Shown: positions 22,294 to 26,166 of the stretch, in pieces
How the letters are laid out: every line of letters starts with the position of its first letter
Numbering within the stretch: position 1 is the first letter of the stretch
Translations under genes and position numbers: made by a program
Source: DATJLY01 sp035604195
Lineage (GTDB): Bacteria > Pseudomonadota > Alphaproteobacteria > ATCC43930 > CGMCC-115725
Length of the DNA stretch: 26,166 bases
Reading direction: 5' to 3'
Assembly (NCBI GenBank): GCA_035604195.1
Contig: DATNIY010000066.1
Span: 1-26,166 of the forward strand
Notes under the pieces: generated by a model
What the model saw: only the letters and a program-made list of their open reading frames with translations
Database searches by the model: none
Told to the model about the DNA's origin: nothing

Positions 22294-23556
22294 ATGGCTT
22301 TGGCGATGTTCATGAGATGGATTGTTGCGCTTTTTCTGATCGCGACCTGTGCCGCCGCCGCGATCGGCCAGGAGACGCGGATCGCCGCCGTCGTCAATGA
22401 CGAGGTGGTTTCCCACGACGACGTCACCGCGCGCCTCGTCCTGGTGATGCGTTCCTCGGGCATGCAGGATACCCCGGAAAATCGCAAGCGCATCGAGCCG
22501 CGCGTGCTGCGCCAGCTGATCGACGAGCGGCTGCAGATGCAGGAGGCCAAGCGCCTCAATGTCACCATCCCGAAGGACCAGATCGACGCCGCGCTCGCCC
22601 AGATCGAGCAGCGCAACAACATGCCCAAGGGCGCGCTCGATAAATATCTCGAACAGACCGGCATTTCCCGCGCCTCGCTGGTCGATCAGATCACCGCGTC
22701 GCTCGCCTGGGAGAAAGTGGTGACCAACCGCCTGGTGCAGGACGTCACCATCTCCGACGAGCAAGTGAAGGAGTCGATGGAACGGCTCAAGACGGAGGTG
22801 GGCAAGCCGGAAAATCGGGTCGCCGAAATCTTTCTCGCCATCGACAATCCGAGCCAGGCCGATGACGTCAAGCGCCTGGCCGACCGGCTCATCGAGCAGA
22901 TCCGCGGCGGCGCCAATTTCTCCGCCGTCGCCCAGCAATTCTCCCAATCGCCGAGCGCGGCGGTGGGCGGCGACATCGGCTGGGTCACGCCGAGCGAGCT
23001 GAGTCCGCTCCTGGGCGAAGCGCTGCAGAAGATGAACCCCGGCGAGATGTCGTATCCGATCCGGACGACGGCCGGATACTACCTCCTCTATGTCATGGAC
23101 CGTCAGACGCTCGGCGACAGCTCGCCGGAACAGATTCACTTGTCGCTGGTCGAGGTGGTCTTCCCGGTCGCGCCGAATGCGACGCCGGAAGAGCGCCAGC
23201 ATGCCCAGGCGCAGGCCCTGGAGGTGTCGGACGGGGCCAAGAGCTGCGCCGACATGGCGAAGTTCGGGCAGGAACGCGCGCCGCAACTGTCGCGCCAAGT
23301 CCCGGACATCCGCGCCAGCGATCTGCCGGCGGAGGAGCGGCAGCAGGTTCTTGCGCTCAAGCCGTCCGAGGCGAGCAAGCCGCTGCCGCTGCATGACGGG
23401 CTCGGCGTCGTCATGGTTTGCCAGCGCCAGGATCCCGCCAGCCTGCCGACCGCCGATCAGATCCGCGAGAATCTCGGGCGGCAGCGGCTCGATGCGCTCG
23501 CCCGACGCTACCTGAGCGATCTCCGCCGCGGCGCCTACGTGGACATCCGGGGATGA
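22294..23556 (+). CDS. surA: Periplasmic peptidyl-prolyl isomerase/chaperone SurA
   Basis: A 420-residue periplasmic protein. SurA escorts unfolded outer-membrane proteins, LptD among them, to the Bam complex. A signal peptide (VALFLIATCAAAAIGQ|E) leads into a SurA N-domain (about 28-165, IAAVVNDEVVSHDD, LRQLIDERLQMQEAKRL). One clear parvulin domain follows (about 170-275: RVAEIFLAIDNPS, FSAVAQQFSQSPSAAVGGDIGWV, GYYLLYVMDRQ). A second half-domain (about 285-395) keeps the strand pattern (IHLSLVEVVFPV, LPLHDGLGVVMV) but has lost the active-site motif. Possible starts are ATG 22294, 22306 or 22312; the later ones still give a good signal peptide. It overlaps pdxA as ATGA. Confidence 0.95.
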   Translation: MALAMFMRWIVALFLIATCAAAAIGQETRIAAVVNDEVVSHDDVTARLVLVMRSSGMQDTPENRKRIEPRVLRQLIDERLQMQEAKRLNVTIPKDQIDAALAQIEQRNNMPKGALDKYLEQTGISRASLVDQITASLAWEKVVTNRLVQDVTISDEQVKESMERLKTEVGKPENRVAEIFLAIDNPSQADDVKRLADRLIEQIRGGANFSAVAQQFSQSPSAAVGGDIGWVTPSELSPLLGEALQKMNPGEMSYPIRTTAGYYLLYVMDRQTLGDSSPEQIHLSLVEVVFPVAPNATPEERQHAQAQALEVSDGAKSCADMAKFGQERAPQLSRQVPDIRASDLPAEERQQVLALKPSEASKPLPLHDGLGVVMVCQRQDPASLPTADQIRENLGRQRLDALARRYLSDLRRGAYVDIRG

Positions 23557-24560
23557 CGGCGCCGCTGGCGCTCACGATGGGCGAGCCGGCGGGGATCGGC
23601 GGCGAGATCGCGCTCGCCGCCTGGCAGCAACGGCGCGAGGCCGGGTTGCCGAGCTTCTTCGCGATCGACGACCCGGCGCGGCTCGAGCGCTTGGCGGCCA
23701 AGCTGGACTGGACGGTGCCGATCCGGCGCATCGGCGCGCCCGAGGAAGCGCAAGCCGCCTTCGCCCACGGCCTGCCGGTCCTGACACTGGCCTTGCCCCG
23801 CGCGGCGGTTCCGGGTCAACCCGATCCCGCCAATGCGCCGGCGGTGATCCAGTCGATCACGATGGCAGTGGCGCTGGTGCGGGCGGGCCGCGCCGCGGCA
23901 CTCGTCACCAATCCGATTCAGAAAGAGACGCTCTACGCCGCCGGATTTCGCCACCCCGGCCATACCGAGTTCCTCGGCGAGCTCGCGGGCTCGCGCCCGG
24001 TGATGATGCTGGTCTGTCCGGGCCTGCGCGTCGTGCCCGTGACCGTGCACCTGCCGCTCGCCGCCGCGATCGCGAGCCTGACGAGTGCGGACATCGTCGC
24101 CACCGGACGCATCGCCGCTGCGGCGCTGGAACGCGACTTCGGCATCGCGCGCCCGCGCCTCGCCGTCGCCGGTCTCAATCCCCACGCCGGCGAGCACGGG
24201 ACGATCGGCCGCGAAGAGATCGAGATCATCGCCCCGGCGATTGCGATCCTCAAAAGCGACGGCATTGCGGTTTCGGGTCCCGCGCCGGCCGACAGCCTAT
24301 TTCATGCCGCGGCGCGCCGCCATTATGACGCCGCGCTTTGCATGTATCACGACCAGGCGCTCATTCCATTGAAGACCATCGATTTCGACCGCGGCGTCAA
24401 CGTCACCTTGGGCCTGCCCTTCATCCGAACCTCGCCCGACCACGGCACGGCCCTTGACATCGCCGGACAGGGCGTCGCCAATCCCGCGAGCCTCATCGCC
24501 GCGCTCGATCTCGCCGGCAAGATGGCGGCCCGCCGCGCCGTTTTGAGCCCCGCCGGCTGA
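23553..24560 (+). CDS. pdxA: 4-hydroxythreonine-4-phosphate dehydrogenase
   Basis: A 335-residue enzyme (E. coli 329). It oxidises 4-phosphohydroxy-L-threonine with NAD for vitamin B6 synthesis, in the cytoplasm. MGEPAGIGGEIALAAW is the usual N-terminus. The metal histidines appear in HPGHTEFLGELAG, GLNPHAGEHGTIGREE and ALCMYHDQALIPLK, and the substrate-binding RTSPDHGTALDIAG is intact. The ATG overlaps the surA stop (ATGA), so it is coupled. The order surA-pdxA-rsmA is conserved in many proteobacteria and links outer-membrane assembly genes to two housekeeping enzymes without a known mechanistic tie. It ends 2 bp before the rsmA start. Confidence 0.97.
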   Translation: MTAPLALTMGEPAGIGGEIALAAWQQRREAGLPSFFAIDDPARLERLAAKLDWTVPIRRIGAPEEAQAAFAHGLPVLTLALPRAAVPGQPDPANAPAVIQSITMAVALVRAGRAAALVTNPIQKETLYAAGFRHPGHTEFLGELAGSRPVMMLVCPGLRVVPVTVHLPLAAAIASLTSADIVATGRIAAAALERDFGIARPRLAVAGLNPHAGEHGTIGREEIEIIAPAIAILKSDGIAVSGPAPADSLFHAAARRHYDAALCMYHDQALIPLKTIDFDRGVNVTLGLPFIRTSPDHGTALDIAGQGVANPASLIAALDLAGKMAARRAVLSPAG

Positions 24561-24562
24561 GC

Positions 24563-25405
24563 TTGCCCGCCCAGCCCGAGCCGCAGCCCGCGCTGCCGCC
24601 GCTCCGCGACATCATCCGCCGCCATTCGCTCGACGCCAGACGAGGCCTCGGCCAGAATTTTCTCTTGGATCTCAACCTCACGCGCCGCATCGCGCGCGCG
24701 GCGGCGCCGCTCGAAGGCTGCGACGTGATCGAAATCGGACCCGGCCCCGGCGGCCTGACGCGGGCGCTTCTCTTCGAACGCGCGCGCCGCGTCGTCGCCA
24801 TCGAGCGCGACCGGCGTTGCATCGCCGCGCTCGCCGAGCTTGCCGCCGCCTTTCCCGGCCGGCTTACCGTCGTCGAAGCCGATGCGCTCGCCATCGACCC
24901 CGCCACCCTCGCAGCAGCGCCGCGCAAGATCGTCGCCAATCTGCCCTACAACATCGCGACGCCGCTGCTGATCGGCTGGCTCCGGCAGATCGATTCCTAT
25001 GCCGGGTTCGTGCTCATGTTTCAGAAGGAGGTGGCCGAGCGGCTGACGGCCGAGCGCCGCACGCCGCAATACGGGCGGCTTGCGGTGCTGGCGCAATGGC
25101 TGTGCCATGTCGAGCGCGTCTTCTACGTGCCGCCCAGGGCCTTCGTGCCGCCGCCCAAGGTCACCTCGACACTCGTGCGCTTGACGCCGCGATCGGCGCC
25201 GCTCGGCCAATGCCGGATGGAGGATCTCGAAAGGGTCACCGCCGCCGCCTTCGGCCAGCGCCGCAAGATGCTGCGCCAGAGCCTCAAGAGCCTGGGCGGC
25301 GATACCGCGGCTCTCCTCGCCGCCACCGGCATCCCCGGCACCGCCCGGGCGGAAGAGCTCACGATCGAGGAATTCTGCGCGCTGGCCAAAACCCTAAGTG
25401 ACTGA
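24563..25405 (+). CDS. rsmA: 16S rRNA adenine-N6,N6-dimethyltransferase (KsgA)
   Basis: A 280-residue enzyme (E. coli 273). It dimethylates A1518 and A1519 of 16S rRNA with S-adenosylmethionine late in 30S assembly. GLGQNFLLD (about 28-36), the SAM-binding EIGPGPGGLT (about 57-66), VEADAL and the catalytic NLPYN (126-130) are all present, as are PPRAFVPPPKV and FGQRRKMLRQSLK. No ATG is available; the start is probably the TTG at 24563, two bases after the pdxA stop, with no Shine-Dalgarno, so translation may depend on coupling. It is the last gene of the high-GC operon; the composition changes immediately after its stop. Confidence 0.96.
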   Translation: MPAQPEPQPALPPLRDIIRRHSLDARRGLGQNFLLDLNLTRRIARAAAPLEGCDVIEIGPGPGGLTRALLFERARRVVAIERDRRCIAALAELAAAFPGRLTVVEADALAIDPATLAAAPRKIVANLPYNIATPLLIGWLRQIDSYAGFVLMFQKEVAERLTAERRTPQYGRLAVLAQWLCHVERVFYVPPRAFVPPPKVTSTLVRLTPRSAPLGQCRMEDLERVTAAAFGQRRKMLRQSLKSLGGDTAALLAATGIPGTARAEELTIEEFCALAKTLSD

Positions 25406-25712
25406 TTTATTGGCATAAATTGGCTTCGTTTTGTAGAAATTAACTTTTGCACGCTGCCGGCCTCGATGATTGACCGTATCTTGCGGTATTGTGCCCTTGA
25501 CGTAGGTATAACAACGGCTAGTATGTGAGGGCGTGACAGGCCGGTTCTCTATAAATATCAATGAGATGACGACAGGGTAGCCGATAGCGCCGCGACTCTA
25601 GCATTTGCGTACAGTCTCTCTTATAATCGCGAGCATGCGCGCGCGGACTCCAATCGGAGCGACCCGCATAGCGTGCCCGGCACTTAGTGTTGAGCGCGAT
25701 GATTTCGCGCGC
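25406..25712. other. Intergenic region with lowered G+C, no recognisable gene
   Basis: A 307-bp gap between convergent genes. The first 60 bases are markedly AT-rich, unlike anything to the left. A TATAAT at 25622-25627 and a TTGACG at 25497-25502 occur but do not pair into a normal promoter. The longest plus-strand frame is about 20 codons. I see no tRNA, integrase core site, repeat array or inverted terminal repeats. The direct repeat ATTGGC occurs twice near the left end (within 25415-25435). It may be a junction with acquired DNA. Confidence 0.45.
25694..25710 (-). terminator. Short hairpin just after the minus-strand gene
   Basis: GCGCGA (25694-25699) pairs with TCGCGC (25705-25710) around a 5-base loop, beginning 2 bases beyond the stop codon of the partial gene. 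There is no T run, so the call is tentative. Confidence 0.35.
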
Positions 25713-26166
25713 CTAGGGTGCGTCGAACAGCTCGATGATCGAATTCGCAAGGCTCGCGAACTTACTCAACGCTGCAATAATTGGTTCTCTGATAGGAGGG
25801 TCAATCTCTGCGACGAATATCTCAGGGGTGTATTGCAGATTGGGTTTAGGAGTTCCCTTAGCCAAGAGAACCAATACGGTTTCGTCATCTGCCGCCATAT
25901 AGCCGGTAGCAGTTCGCGGGAAAACCAAATCTTCCTTTCTGAACGAACCAATAAGGCCGAACCTGGCGGGAGCATGATTGACCGCGAGCAATCGGTGGTG
26001 CTTACGCACAATATCGAGTTGATGGAGTGCCCAAAGGGCGTCATTCCCTCCCTGATAAGGTTTCAGAGATTCGATGATACCACGTTCCATGTCGGGCAGC
26101 CGCTTTACAAGTTCCGCGCCCTTGTAATTACGGCTCCTAAACTCATCCAAGGAACGGGCGACTGGG
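25713..26166 (-). CDS. Hypothetical protein, C-terminal part (5' end outside window)
   Basis: The frame is open to the window edge, so about 150 C-terminal residues are seen and the start is missing. The visible part contains a mixed helical segment with YQGGNDALWALHQLDIVRKHHRLLAVN, followed by a probable beta-rich part (GLIGSFRKEDLVFPRTATGYM, DDETVLVLLAKGT) and a final helix ending IIELFDAP. There is no signal peptide or membrane helix in this part. The ALW.LH.LDI.RKHH.LL motif recalls uncharacterised proteins found scattered in soil proteobacteria and actinobacteria, from memory and without a search. The base composition (about 48% G+C) and codon choice differ clearly from all genes to the left, which points to horizontal transfer. 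I do not know its function. Confidence 0.75.
   Translation of the reverse strand, partial: PVARSLDEFRSRNYKGAELVKRLPDMERGIIESLKPYQGGNDALWALHQLDIVRKHHRLLAVNHAPARFGLIGSFRKEDLVFPRTATGYMAADDETVLVLLAKGTPKPNLQYTPEIFVAEIDPPIREPIIAALSKFASLANSIIELFDAP

Noticed and set aside
1..26166. CRISPR arrays, transposons, prophage genes, toxin-antitoxin pairs or restriction systems
   Set aside because: No regularly spaced repeats, transposase or integrase motifs, or characteristic small gene pairs were found.

Overview
The window is a high-GC (about two-thirds G+C, strong G/C preference at third codon positions) chromosomal segment of an alphaproteobacterium, most likely of the Rhodospirillales/Reyranella-like soil type. 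The order lptF-lptG-lptD-surA-pdxA-rsmA, a three-cysteine LptD, a tiny aa3-oxidase subunit IV and a pepA-holC-ndk cluster all fit that group. The family assignment of the organism is inference; no rRNA or other taxonomic marker is present.

Layout. 1-5343 is a small-molecule catabolism neighbourhood: the end of a branched-chain/amide-type ABC substrate-binding protein, an HpcH/HpaI aldolase, a fumarylacetoacetate-hydrolase-family protein, a beta-class glutathione S-transferase, and a minus-strand pair made of a crotonase and a class II aldolase. 5344-8610 holds a probable 55-codon gene, a MepA-type murein endopeptidase, an SDR oxidoreductase and an MFS exporter. 8652-11734 is a tightly overlapping plus-strand run: purM, purN, a GT87-like membrane protein and a 40-residue cytochrome oxidase subunit IV. 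11739-14164 is ndk, holC and pepA on the minus strand. 14222-17665 holds two large polytopic membrane proteins that look like GT-C glycosyltransferases. 17773-25405 is the outer-membrane/LPS-export operon lptF-lptG-lptD-surA followed by pdxA and rsmA. From 25406 the composition drops to about 48% G+C, and a partial minus-strand gene of unknown function runs off the end.

How the genes work together. LptF and LptG form the inner-membrane part of the LPS exporter. LptD is the outer-membrane translocon, and SurA is the periplasmic chaperone that helps LptD fold, so four consecutive genes build one pathway. PurM and PurN are two steps of IMP synthesis. The catabolic block could import and split 2-oxo acids or CoA-linked intermediates, but no substrate can be named.

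Most of the window is ordinary core genome, and I do not see a convincing undescribed system. The points most worth a second look are the composition break at the right end, a crotonase lacking both usual catalytic glutamates, a likely leaderless lptF transcript, the twin GT-C-like genes beside lptF, and the unlisted 55-codon gene.
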